Positions 44,353 to 52,525 of a stretch of 52,525 bases of DNA are shown here, piece after piece. Both the position numbers and the translations under genes were made by a program. How positions within the stretch are numbered: position 1 is the stretch's first letter; every line of letters begins with the position of its first letter. The stretch is from assembly GCA_049416425.1 (NCBI GenBank), contig JBMSHD010000001.1, forward strand, positions 1-52,525. Reading direction: 5' to 3'. This stretch comes from JBMSHD01 sp049416425 (GTDB taxonomy: Bacteria > Pseudomonadota > Gammaproteobacteria > Francisellales > Francisellaceae). The notes under the pieces are model-generated. The model did no database searches. It was not told where the DNA came from and saw only the letters and a program-made list of their open reading frames with translations.

Positions 44353-47130
44353 TCACGCTATGCCCGAGAGCTTCTCCAACTGCTGATTGAGTTTTTGTTT
44401 TGTCTCAATGACCAAAGCACGTTTATCTTTTTCTTTTGCCACGACTGCCTCTGGCGCATTGGCGACAAAATTTGGATTCGAAAGCTTACCATTTAAGCGT
44501 TTAAGCTCGCCATCAATTTTACCTAATTCTTTGATAATACGCGCCTGCTCGGCGGCGACATTGATCAATCCAGCCAGAGGAATATGAAGCTCCAGCGTAT
44601 CGACTATGGTCGTGGCTGAGATTGGCACCTCATCACTAAAGATAATCGCATCGACTCTTGTCATCGTTTTAATCAAATCCATCATGCCATTGATGCGTCT
44701 TTGTGTCATTGCCTCGGCGTTTTTAATATAAAGCGGAATCATAACCGAAGGCTTAAGCTCCATCTCCGCACGAAGCGTGCGAATGGCAATGACAAATTTT
44801 TTCAACCAGGCAATATCGGCTTCTGCACTCGTATCGATCAGCGCCTCATCATAACGTGGAAAGCTTGCAATCATAAGCGAGGATGCCGGCGAATTTGAAT
44901 AGTTTTTAAGCTGTTGGTAAATCTCCTCGGAGATAAACGGAATAATCGGGTGAACCAGTTTTAAAATGGCTTCCAGCACGGCTATAAGCGTAAAACGCAC
45001 GCCTTTTTTCACAACCATCTCAACCTCAGAATTAAGCACCGCTTTGGCAAACTCAACATACCAGTCACAATACTCATTCCAGACAAATTCATAAAGCTCT
45101 TGCGCCAGAAGGTCAAAACGATATTGAGCAATATTCTCATGCACCCGTTTCACCGTCTCATTCAGACGTTGCCAGATCCAGCGTTCAGCCACACCAAATT
45201 GACGTTGCTGATCGCTGATATCAAATTCTTCAAGATTCATCAACACAAAGCGTGAAGCATTCCACAATTTATTACAGAAATTACGATACCCCTGCATTCT
45301 TGGGACATCAAAACAGATGTCACGCGAGGTTGAAGCCAGCGCGGTGAAAGTAAAACGAAGTGCATCGGCACCAAAGGCATCGATGCCTTCCGGGTAATCT
45401 CGCCGAGTGGCTTTCTCCACCTTTGTTCTCATCTGTGGCTGCATTAATCCCGATGTACGCTTGACAATCAAATCCTCCAGGCTGATACCATCAATCAAGT
45501 CTACAGGATCAAGCACATTACCCTTGGATTTTGACATCTTCTGCCCTTCGGCATCACGAATAAGCCCGGTGATATAGATATCCCTAAACGGAACATCTTT
45601 CATAAAATAAAGACCGAACATCATCATTCTGGCCACCCAAAAGAAAATGATATCAAAACCGGTCACCAATACACTGGTTGGATAATACCTGGCAAGATCA
45701 GGGGTTTCATGTGGCCAACCCAGGGTCGAAAACGGCCATAACGCCGAGGAAAACCAGGTGTCAAACACATCTTCATCCTGAGTAAGCACTGTCGATTCAG
45801 GAAGCTGATAGTTTAATCTGATCTCATCACAATTGCGACCGACATAGATATTACCGTTATCGTCATACCAAGCCGGAATTCGATGCCCCCACCACAGCTG
45901 ACGTGAAATACACCAGTCTTTTAGATCGCGCATCCAGGAATAATAGGTATTCTTCCAGTTATCGGGCACAAAACGCACAGTGCCAGTTTCAACGGCTTCA
46001 ATCGCCGGTTTGGCCAAAACATCCGCCTTGACAAACCACTGTTCAGTCAAAAAGGGTTCGATAATCTCGCCGCTTCGGTCACCTCTTGGCACTTTCAATA
46101 CATGAGGTTCCGTTTTAACCAAAAGATCGATGGCCTCCAGATCTTTAAGGATTTGCCGGCGTGCGGCAAAACGCTCGAGTCCTTGATATGCTTTTGGCGC
46201 ATTCTCATTGATATATGCTTCTTTGGTCAAGATGTTAATCATGGCAAGTCCATGACGCTGCCCGATCTCATAATCATTAAAATCATGCGCCGGAGTGATC
46301 TTGACACAACCGGTACCAAAACGCTGATCAACATAGTCATCGGCGATAATTGGAATCTCACGCTCGGTTAACGGCAAGGCAATCATCTTGCCGATCAAAT
46401 GGCGATAGCGGGTATCCTCGGGATGCACAGCCACGGCAACATCACCTAACATGGTCTCGGGACGCGTGGTAGCAATCACCAGCTCATCACTGCCATCGGC
46501 CAAGGGATAGCGAATATGCCACAGAAACCCTTTTTCTTCTTCCTGCACGACCTCAAGATCTGATACCGCCGTCAGCAGCTTTGGATCCCAGTTAACGAGT
46601 CGCTGACCACGATAGATCAATCCATCCTCATAAAGTCGTACAAAACACTCTGTCACGGCCTCTGACAATCCATCATCCATGGTAAAGCGCTCTCGATCCC
46701 AGTCGGGTGAATGCCCTAAACGGCGCATCTGCTGGCCAATACTTCCACCGGAATATTCCTTCCATTGCCAGATCTTATCGATAAAAGCCTTGCGCCCTAG
46801 ATCGTGTCGGCTTAACCCCTCTTCGGCTTGAAGTTTACGCTCAACCACCATCTGTGTGGCAATGCCGGCATGATCGGTTCCTGGCTGCCACAGCGTATCA
46901 TCCGACATCATGCGATGATAACGCGTTAAGAGATCCATTAAGGTATGTTGAAATCCATGCCCCATATGCAGCGTTCCGGTCACATTCGGTGGTGGTAACA
47001 TGATAGTAAATGGGGCACCCTCATGCTGCCCCGATTTAAAATAACCGGCCTTTTCCCAACTTTCATAGCAGGAAGCTTCAATAGCCTGAGGGTCATAGTT
47101 TTTTTGCATCGTTAAATCGCTCAATGACAT
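44353..47130 (-). CDS. valS: Valyl-tRNA synthetase
   Basis: This class I synthetase of 925 aa charges tRNA-Val and edits mischarged threonine. The HIGH motif is in PPPNVTGTLHMGHGF (near residue 50). The CP1 editing domain has TTRPETMLGDVAVAVHPED, KMSKS reads GQKMSKSKGNVLDPVD (near 532), and a C-terminal coiled-coil arm covers the last 60 or so residues. I use ATG 47130; a TTG one codon earlier is possible. Confidence 0.97.
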   Translation of the reverse strand: MSLSDLTMQKNYDPQAIEASCYESWEKAGYFKSGQHEGAPFTIMLPPPNVTGTLHMGHGFQHTLMDLLTRYHRMMSDDTLWQPGTDHAGIATQMVVERKLQAEEGLSRHDLGRKAFIDKIWQWKEYSGGSIGQQMRRLGHSPDWDRERFTMDDGLSEAVTECFVRLYEDGLIYRGQRLVNWDPKLLTAVSDLEVVQEEEKGFLWHIRYPLADGSDELVIATTRPETMLGDVAVAVHPEDTRYRHLIGKMIALPLTEREIPIIADDYVDQRFGTGCVKITPAHDFNDYEIGQRHGLAMINILTKEAYINENAPKAYQGLERFAARRQILKDLEAIDLLVKTEPHVLKVPRGDRSGEIIEPFLTEQWFVKADVLAKPAIEAVETGTVRFVPDNWKNTYYSWMRDLKDWCISRQLWWGHRIPAWYDDNGNIYVGRNCDEIRLNYQLPESTVLTQDEDVFDTWFSSALWPFSTLGWPHETPDLARYYPTSVLVTGFDIIFFWVARMMMFGLYFMKDVPFRDIYITGLIRDAEGQKMSKSKGNVLDPVDLIDGISLEDLIVKRTSGLMQPQMRTKVEKATRRDYPEGIDAFGADALRFTFTALASTSRDICFDVPRMQGYRNFCNKLWNASRFVLMNLEEFDISDQQRQFGVAERWIWQRLNETVKRVHENIAQYRFDLLAQELYEFVWNEYCDWYVEFAKAVLNSEVEMVVKKGVRFTLIAVLEAILKLVHPIIPFISEEIYQQLKNYSNSPASSLMIASFPRYDEALIDTSAEADIAWLKKFVIAIRTLRAEMELKPSVMIPLYIKNAEAMTQRRINGMMDLIKTMTRVDAIIFSDEVPISATTIVDTLELHIPLAGLINVAAEQARIIKELGKIDGELKRLNGKLSNPNFVANAPEAVVAKEKDKRALVIETKQKLNQQLEKLSGIA

Positions 47131-47214
47131 CAATTCGCCCTATTCTATCACAAGCTCTTCCTAATCCAAACCGGCTAAAACGACAAGAACGCTATTTTTC
47201 ATCAGAAAGATGCC

Positions 47215-49218
47215 TCACTGACCACGCATAAACAGCTTATCAAGCTCATTGATGGTAAGCCTGATCCAGGTCGGTCGTCCATGATTGCATTGATCTGACC
47301 GCTCTGTTTCTTCCATCTGTCTCAACAGATGATTCATCTCTTCCAGGCTTAGTATATCATGAGCTCGTACGGCTTTATGACAGGATATTGTGGCTAAAAC
47401 TCGATGCAAATAAATCTCATCTTCTTTAGAATGCCCAAACTGACGAAGATCTTCTGCAATTTGGATTAAAAGATAACCAATATCTCGGTTGTTCAAATAG
47501 ACTGGAATGGCTCGAATCACCAGATCCTGTTCACCAAAACGCTCGATGACAAAGCCCATCCTAGAGATCAGATCCTGATATTCTTCAAGCACAGAAAGTG
47601 CCTCTGCACTCATCGGCTGAGTTATCGGAACCAGTAACTGCTGCGACATCAACTGTTGATCACGCCAGCTTTTTTTGACCGCCTCATACAATACCCGTTC
47701 ATGCGCCGCATGCATATCGACGATGATCATCCCATCCTGGCACTGAGACAGAATATAAATGCCATGCAGCTGAGCGACGGCAAATCCCAACGGAAATGTC
47801 TTTTTTGGAGAATGCGCCCTTTGATCAAATTCTGTTGTTTTACCATGTTCAAGCGCGAAATGATTAATCTGTGGCATGGTGTCTGCCAAAACATCTGACT
47901 GTAACCCTTTCTGCCAACGCTTCTCATAATCAGCTTCATCGCTTATCTTTTCACGGACATCATCATCCACCACATTGATGATCTGACGATACAGCGCATT
48001 ATTTTTGGCATATGAAGCGGCGTTTTTGATCTCCTTCTGCCAGAAGTCACCTTTCTGAAAATCGGGCTTACTTGCCTGATTTTGTGATTTAACAGCAAGT
48101 GTTTCGATTGTATCAAGCTCTGCTTTCACCGGATCTGGCGCCTCAAAATGAATGGCCTGAACGGAATCGCTAAGTGATAAATGTGGGCTATCCAGCTGTG
48201 TATCTGTCAGCGTTTTCGACCTCGTTATGGATAACGCCTTATGAATTTTGCCGAATAAAAAGTCGTGAACCGTACGAGACTGACGAAATCGAACTTCATG
48301 TTTTGTAGGATGCACATTGACATCGATCAGTGTCGGATCGATGGCAAAATACAACACAAAGGCCGGATAACGCTGATGATGCAGCACATCTCGATAAGCC
48401 TGTTTGATGGCATGAGCCACCAGCTTATCCTTGATGATGCGCCCATTAACATAAAAATATTGAAGATCGGCTCGCGCTTTGGAAAAATCAGGTTTTGCCA
48501 CCCATCCCCACAGCCGCATGCTTTCATATTGCTCATCAATCAACAACGCATTTTCCATGAATTCCTGACCGCAGATGCTCTCAATACGCTGTTTTTGTTT
48601 CTCCAGGGTATCGGCAACCGAATAATATTTCAGCTCTTTGCCGTTGTGAATCAAACGCAGGGAGAGCTGAAAATGGCATAACAAAAACTTTCGGATCAGC
48701 TCGTCAATATGCGCATATTCAGTGCGATCCGTCTTTAAAAACTGACGCCTGGCCGGCGTATTATAAAATAACTCATCGACCTCAATCGTCGTACCCTGCG
48801 GGTGAGATCTCGGCAGAATTTTATCGCACAGCTGATTATCAAGACAAAACGCCGTAGCCTGATCAGGCGTTTTAGAGATGATTTTCACCTTTGCAATCGA
48901 GGCAATACTGGCCAGTGCCTCGCCGCGAAACCCCATGCTGTTGATCGCCTCAAGCTCTTCCAGACTGTAAACTTTGCTTGTTGCATGCGGCATCAATGTC
49001 AAAGCCAGATCATCAGGATGAATGCCAAAGCCGTTATCGGTTATCTTTATCGACTGTTTCCCGCCATTATCGAGCAAAACAGTGATATCATCGGCACCGG
49101 CATCGATCGCATTTTCAATCAACTCTTTAATCACCGATGATGGCCGCTCCACTACCTCACCGGCGGCAATCTGATTGGCCAACTCCACCGACAACACTCT
49201 TATAGGACGTTTTTGCAT
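47215..49218 (-). CDS. mutL: DNA mismatch repair protein MutL with endonuclease motif
   Basis: This GHKL ATPase of 667 aa couples mismatch recognition by MutS to strand removal. The N-terminal ATPase motifs are ELIENAIDAGADDI, DNGFGIHPDD and GFRGEALASIAS. The C-terminal dimerisation domain has DMHAAHERVLYE, which fits the DQHA(X)2E(X)4E endonuclease motif, together with SCHKAVRAHD and CNHGRPT. This differs from E. coli MutL, which relies on MutH. The start overlaps coaBC by 19 bp. Confidence 0.96.
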   Translation of the reverse strand: MQKRPIRVLSVELANQIAAGEVVERPSSVIKELIENAIDAGADDITVLLDNGGKQSIKITDNGFGIHPDDLALTLMPHATSKVYSLEELEAINSMGFRGEALASIASIAKVKIISKTPDQATAFCLDNQLCDKILPRSHPQGTTIEVDELFYNTPARRQFLKTDRTEYAHIDELIRKFLLCHFQLSLRLIHNGKELKYYSVADTLEKQKQRIESICGQEFMENALLIDEQYESMRLWGWVAKPDFSKARADLQYFYVNGRIIKDKLVAHAIKQAYRDVLHHQRYPAFVLYFAIDPTLIDVNVHPTKHEVRFRQSRTVHDFLFGKIHKALSITRSKTLTDTQLDSPHLSLSDSVQAIHFEAPDPVKAELDTIETLAVKSQNQASKPDFQKGDFWQKEIKNAASYAKNNALYRQIINVVDDDVREKISDEADYEKRWQKGLQSDVLADTMPQINHFALEHGKTTEFDQRAHSPKKTFPLGFAVAQLHGIYILSQCQDGMIIVDMHAAHERVLYEAVKKSWRDQQLMSQQLLVPITQPMSAEALSVLEEYQDLISRMGFVIERFGEQDLVIRAIPVYLNNRDIGYLLIQIAEDLRQFGHSKEDEIYLHRVLATISCHKAVRAHDILSLEEMNHLLRQMEETERSDQCNHGRPTWIRLTINELDKLFMRGQ

Positions 49219-50444
49219 GCCAACTCCCTTGTGTACTGTTTCAAAATAAGGTCGATCAGCTGCCTCGCCATGACTTTCTTGCTGCTTCGCGGCAGGTTGA
49301 TCGGCTCCTGGTCGCCGGCAAAAAACACACTGTTTTGACTGTCATCGGCATAAAAAGGAAACCCTGAGGCCGCATCAACTTCATTTAAAATCAACATGTC
49401 AGCTCCCTTTCGCTTTAGTTTTTCTCTGGCATTGACTTCAGCATTATCGGTCTCGGCGGCAAAACCAACACAAAATACGCGCCGCTTGTCGGCCACCTCA
49501 GCCAAAATGTCTTTATTTTTCACCAGCTTCAATGTCATCGACGATTGCGCTTCTGATTTTTTAAGTTTCGTCTTGGCAATGCTCTCAACCTTAAAATCGG
49601 CCACGGCTGCCGCGGCAATAAAGATATCAATAGTATCCACTCTTGTCATCACCGCCTCATACATCTGATCCGCCGATTTCACCAAAATGCACTTAGCCTC
49701 TGCTGGCGGATCAAGCTGTACCGGCCCTGATATCAGGGTCACATCACAGCCATACTCGGTAAAACAGCTCGCCAGTGCATACCCCATCTTACCCGAGCTG
49801 TGATTGGATAAAAACCGAACGGGATCGATTGCCTCCACGGTTGGTCCTGCTGTAATCATGACTTTTAGAGCAGATTTTTTACCATTGATCGGCCAAGTCT
49901 GAACATCTATCTGCTGCATCTGATCATAAATCCTATTGTAAATCACTTCAGGCGCCATCATTCTCCCATAACCAACATCACCACAAGCCTGCTGACCACT
50001 TTCTGGAGGAAGAAGATAAAAACCCGAGGCAATCAAGTGATTGACATTATGCTGAACCTGTTGATTCTGCCACATATATTTATTCATGGCAGGGGCGATA
50101 AAAACCGGCTTTGTTGTCGCCAGAACAAGGGTTGATAACAGGTTATCCGCCAACCCGCAAGCAAGCCTGGCAATAGTGTTGGCCGTGGCCGGGGCAATCA
50201 CAATCGCATCCGGCCAGCGTGCAAGTTCAATATGCTCAATGCTGTCATCGACATAATCGAAACAATCATCATATACCCGAGCACCACAGATTGCCTCAAA
50301 GCTAAGTGGTGCCACAAATTGTTTTGCTGCCTGGCTCATCACCACCTTTACCTTAACACCTGATTTCACCCATAATCGTGCAAGCTCACAGGCTTTATAG
50401 GCCGCGATTCCACCGCTGACCATCAGCAATACTTTTCTCACCAA
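49200..50444 (-). CDS. coaBC: Bifunctional phosphopantothenoylcysteine decarboxylase / phosphopantothenate-cysteine ligase
   Basis: This two-domain enzyme of coenzyme A synthesis has 414 aa. The N-terminal FMN-dependent CoaC half has LLMVSGGIAAYKACEL, the substrate motif PAMNKYMW, and a catalytic-flap Cys in SGQQACGDVGYGRM. The C-terminal CoaB half has ITAGPTVEAIDPVRFLSNHS and KLVKNKDILAEV. Length is normal. It lies 4 bases after truA and overlaps mutL, giving the run truA-coaBC-mutL. Confidence 0.96.
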   Translation of the reverse strand: MVRKVLLMVSGGIAAYKACELARLWVKSGVKVKVVMSQAAKQFVAPLSFEAICGARVYDDCFDYVDDSIEHIELARWPDAIVIAPATANTIARLACGLADNLLSTLVLATTKPVFIAPAMNKYMWQNQQVQHNVNHLIASGFYLLPPESGQQACGDVGYGRMMAPEVIYNRIYDQMQQIDVQTWPINGKKSALKVMITAGPTVEAIDPVRFLSNHSSGKMGYALASCFTEYGCDVTLISGPVQLDPPAEAKCILVKSADQMYEAVMTRVDTIDIFIAAAAVADFKVESIAKTKLKKSEAQSSMTLKLVKNKDILAEVADKRRVFCVGFAAETDNAEVNAREKLKRKGADMLILNEVDAASGFPFYADDSQNSVFFAGDQEPINLPRSSKKVMARQLIDLILKQYTRELACKNVL

Positions 50445-50448
50445 CCCA

Positions 50449-51246
50449 TCATCCTCCTAAAAAATCCATTAAATCTCGCCTAATCTCAGGCATCACGACC
50501 TGAGGATAGCCTACCTCTACCAGATACAGCCCATTAGCTGGCGCCGTTTTTGCTGCCAATCGCCTGTCTTTCAGTAACAACAGCGTCTTAACCCAATCAG
50601 GCGATCTGTGATTTAAACCAATCTCAAGCATGGAACCGACAATATTTCTGACCATGTGATGCAAAAAAGCATTGCCTTTGATATCGAAGATGACAAAACG
50701 TCCATAACGGTGAAATCGAGCCGAGTCGATGCGGCGATATGGCGAGTTCGACTGACACTCAGCCGCCCGAAAACTACTGAAATCCTGCTCACCAAGAAGA
50801 TACTGACAGGCCTCGTTCATAAGCTCAATATTTAAGGGTTTTCGAACCCAGCTTGTCAACGGATCAAACAAGGCACTGGAGTATGATGATTCATAAAGCA
50901 CATAATTGTATCGGCGATAGATAGCGCTAAAACGTGCCGAGAAACCGGCATCGACCTCGTGAAAAGCCACCACTTTAACATCCTTAGGTAATCGTGAATT
51001 CACCCCTAATGTCCAGGCTTTTGCATCACGCCACTTCGTCGTCATAAAGCTGACCACCTGAGCGGTGGCATGCACTCCTGCGTCAGTTCGTCCAGCACAA
51101 ACAACCACAATATTCTCATCGGCGATAAAAGACAATGCTCGCTCCAGCACTTCTTGCACTCCCAGACTGTGATTCTGGCGTTGCCAGCCACAATAGCGAC
51201 TGCCCTGATATTCAACGACAAGCGCATAGTAACGTCGATTTTCCAC
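50449..51246 (-). CDS. truA: tRNA pseudouridine(38-40) synthase
   Basis: This enzyme isomerises uridines 38-40 in the anticodon arm of many tRNAs. It has 265 aa. The catalytic Asp55 is in CAGRTDAGVHA and the conserved YQGSRYCGWQRQ is at residues 13-24. RYNYVLY and HHMVRNIVGSMLEIG follow. Start and length agree with the family. It is the first gene of the truA-coaBC-mutL run. Confidence 0.96.
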   Translation of the reverse strand: MENRRYYALVVEYQGSRYCGWQRQNHSLGVQEVLERALSFIADENIVVVCAGRTDAGVHATAQVVSFMTTKWRDAKAWTLGVNSRLPKDVKVVAFHEVDAGFSARFSAIYRRYNYVLYESSYSSALFDPLTSWVRKPLNIELMNEACQYLLGEQDFSSFRAAECQSNSPYRRIDSARFHRYGRFVIFDIKGNAFLHHMVRNIVGSMLEIGLNHRSPDWVKTLLLLKDRRLAAKTAPANGLYLVEVGYPQVVMPEIRRDLMDFLGG

Positions 51247-51343
51247 TTATATTCTGTTTTGATTCTGCCATTTTCCCTATTATACAATGTCGACTTAATA
51301 AGGATAGAGCCTAAGCCACATTTTCCTGATTTTACACGAATCG

Positions 51344-52483
51344 CTAAATTTGTTTAAAATTGATCAACCACAATGGTAATGCCACATCACTTATCGCATC
51401 ACTGCCAATTTTCATCGTACGCCTGTCATAATCAAACGATAATTGGTCACTGTTACTGCCATTTAGACTGATGCTGGCAAAGATCTCACCATTGATACTC
51501 GAAACAAAATAAGTCTCATCTGTTGAGCTGACAACGATGAAAAGCGCACCGAAGGGAATCAGCGCTTCAATCCTCTCACCGGCAAACGCAACAATCTGCT
51601 CATCATCAAGCGACCCTTCAGCCATATCGTAATCATAAATCATAACCCGATCGCCACTGGCCACAAGCAATTTCAAAGGCTTATCCTCTCCAACGTATGA
51701 TATCACCGGTTGCATCGACAGCTCATAGACAAAATCATCGCTTACCTCCATCTCATCACTGATGAAAGCTGAGCCATTATAGCGAGTATCATAAATATAT
51801 TCTAACCCCGATTGCTGAGAAACAAATACCAGAATACGATCTGTATTCAGACCTCTGTCAATATCAACCGGTAAAAGAAAGATGGAAGACGCCACAGATT
51901 GACCATAGTCGACTTTTGGATAGTCGATACGATAGCTCAGAAGAACGCCATCATCATAATCAGCCATATCAGTGATGGAAAATCCATCATCATCGGTATG
52001 ATAAAGACTGCCACTGACATGATTCTCTGCATCTGTTGTCACCACAAAAGGACGAGACAGACCGCCACTGCTGATAAGACTGACCGCCAACGGTTTATCG
52101 GTATTTTGAGTTGGAAAAAAAGGCTGCCAGTTATTTAATACAGAGGCGATATAATCACTTATCTCTGACCAATCATCTCCTTGATAGACTTTGATCAACC
52201 CCTCATCACGAAAATAGGCAAAATCACCCTCTTGGTAGGTGATCAATGCATTATAGTCAACCACCACGATGCTGCCCTCTCCCGGCGGCATAAGACGAGA
52301 CCACTGAAGGTTCATCATGGTTTGTGATGGGTTGTTTAACAGCACGTCAAGCCCCATGCTTGTGATATACATTTCATTGCTGTCATTCCAGATCAAAAGC
52401 GTGATATACCAATCGCCAGCCTCAAGCTGCCAGCCAATATCAAGATGAAAGTCGGTATTCTCTGGCAAGAAAGTTATACCCAA
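51344..52483 (-). CDS. Hypothetical protein, probably truncated at its 5' end
   Basis: This is an acidic, beta-rich open frame of up to 379 codons, with many Asp and Ser residues and short repeated strand-turn patterns that suggest a propeller-like or cell-surface fold. I do not recognise a family. There is no signal peptide. The apparent TTG start (52483) lies inside the 48-bp terminal repeat and an in-frame TAA sits four codons upstream. The native gene probably began further out and was cut by the element at the contig end, so true gene sequence starts near 52477. Confidence 0.6.
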   Translation of the reverse strand: MGITFLPENTDFHLDIGWQLEAGDWYITLLIWNDSNEMYITSMGLDVLLNNPSQTMMNLQWSRLMPPGEGSIVVVDYNALITYQEGDFAYFRDEGLIKVYQGDDWSEISDYIASVLNNWQPFFPTQNTDKPLAVSLISSGGLSRPFVVTTDAENHVSGSLYHTDDDGFSITDMADYDDGVLLSYRIDYPKVDYGQSVASSIFLLPVDIDRGLNTDRILVFVSQQSGLEYIYDTRYNGSAFISDEMEVSDDFVYELSMQPVISYVGEDKPLKLLVASGDRVMIYDYDMAEGSLDDEQIVAFAGERIEALIPFGALFIVVSSTDETYFVSSINGEIFASISLNGSNSDQLSFDYDRRTMKIGSDAISDVALPLWLINFKQI

Positions 52484-52525
52484 GTTGGTAAATTATTGAT
52501 TAAATGTTCATCAAAATACTCTTTT
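52478..52525 (-). repeat. 48-bp repeat, right copy (inverted with the left end of the window)
   Basis: This is the exact reverse complement of positions 4-51. On this side the shared reading frame meets TAA at 52476-52474, immediately inside the boundary. A repeated element ending at GGGT has probably inserted into the gene at 51344-52477. Confidence 0.85.

Noticed and set aside
1..52525. tRNA, rRNA or CRISPR array
   Set aside because: Reading the intergenic regions showed no cloverleaf-like segments, rRNA signatures or regularly spaced repeats.

Overview
The window looks like a chromosomal contig from a gammaproteobacterium. Evidence is the gamma-type housekeeping set (radA next to a type IV pilus pilZ, aroC-prmB, cysS, era, valS, mutL-coaBC-truA), a BarA/GacS-type hybrid kinase, and Gram-negative periplasmic and export systems. 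MutL carries the endonuclease motif, which implies mismatch repair without MutH. I cannot name the genus. A member of the Legionellales or a neighbouring order is possible but not shown.

Layout. 1-5812 is a leftward housekeeping block (radA, pilZ, a DedA protein, aroC, prmB, cysS). 5958-9002 is a leftward three-gene ABC-2 exporter (adaptor, ATPase, permease). 9388-15010 reads rightward: a DUF202 protein, a DASS-type anion transporter, birA, and a zinc-type ArsR repressor with its Zn/Cd/Pb P-type ATPase. 15287-27496 reads leftward. In order of transcription it holds an MFS transporter, a GH63-like glycosidase and a GH38 alpha-mannosidase, then barA, an aminotransferase, era, an EmrA-like adaptor and a small membrane protein. 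27497-30950 is accessory: a MITE-like repeat, an AT-rich protein with a recent internal duplication, and a Gfo/Idh/MocA oxidoreductase. 31032-42331 is a siderophore island. 42338-51246 is a second leftward housekeeping block (nadA-nadC, valS, mutL-coaBC-truA). The right edge holds a 5'-truncated gene. Both edges carry the same 48-bp sequence in inverted orientation, so the contig probably stops in two copies of one repeated element.

The most notable region is the siderophore island. Five overlapping genes (ATP-grasp ligase, NIS synthetase, MFS exporter, NIS synthetase, PLP decarboxylase) have exactly the order of the vibrioferrin operon pvsABCDE. They are followed by a FhuC-type ATPase. The matching fused FhuB-type permease and a FhuD-type binding protein are transcribed divergently. 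The shared intergenic region holds two Fur-box-like sites, each overlapping a plausible core promoter. A MITE-like element lies between these promoters and the binding-protein gene. No TonB-dependent receptor is in the window.

The other accessory themes are uptake and cytoplasmic breakdown of alpha-mannoside or glucoside oligosaccharides or solutes (MFS + GH63 + GH38), zinc/cadmium detoxification, and a candidate secreted or otherwise adaptive repeat protein. I found no rRNA, tRNA or CRISPR array.
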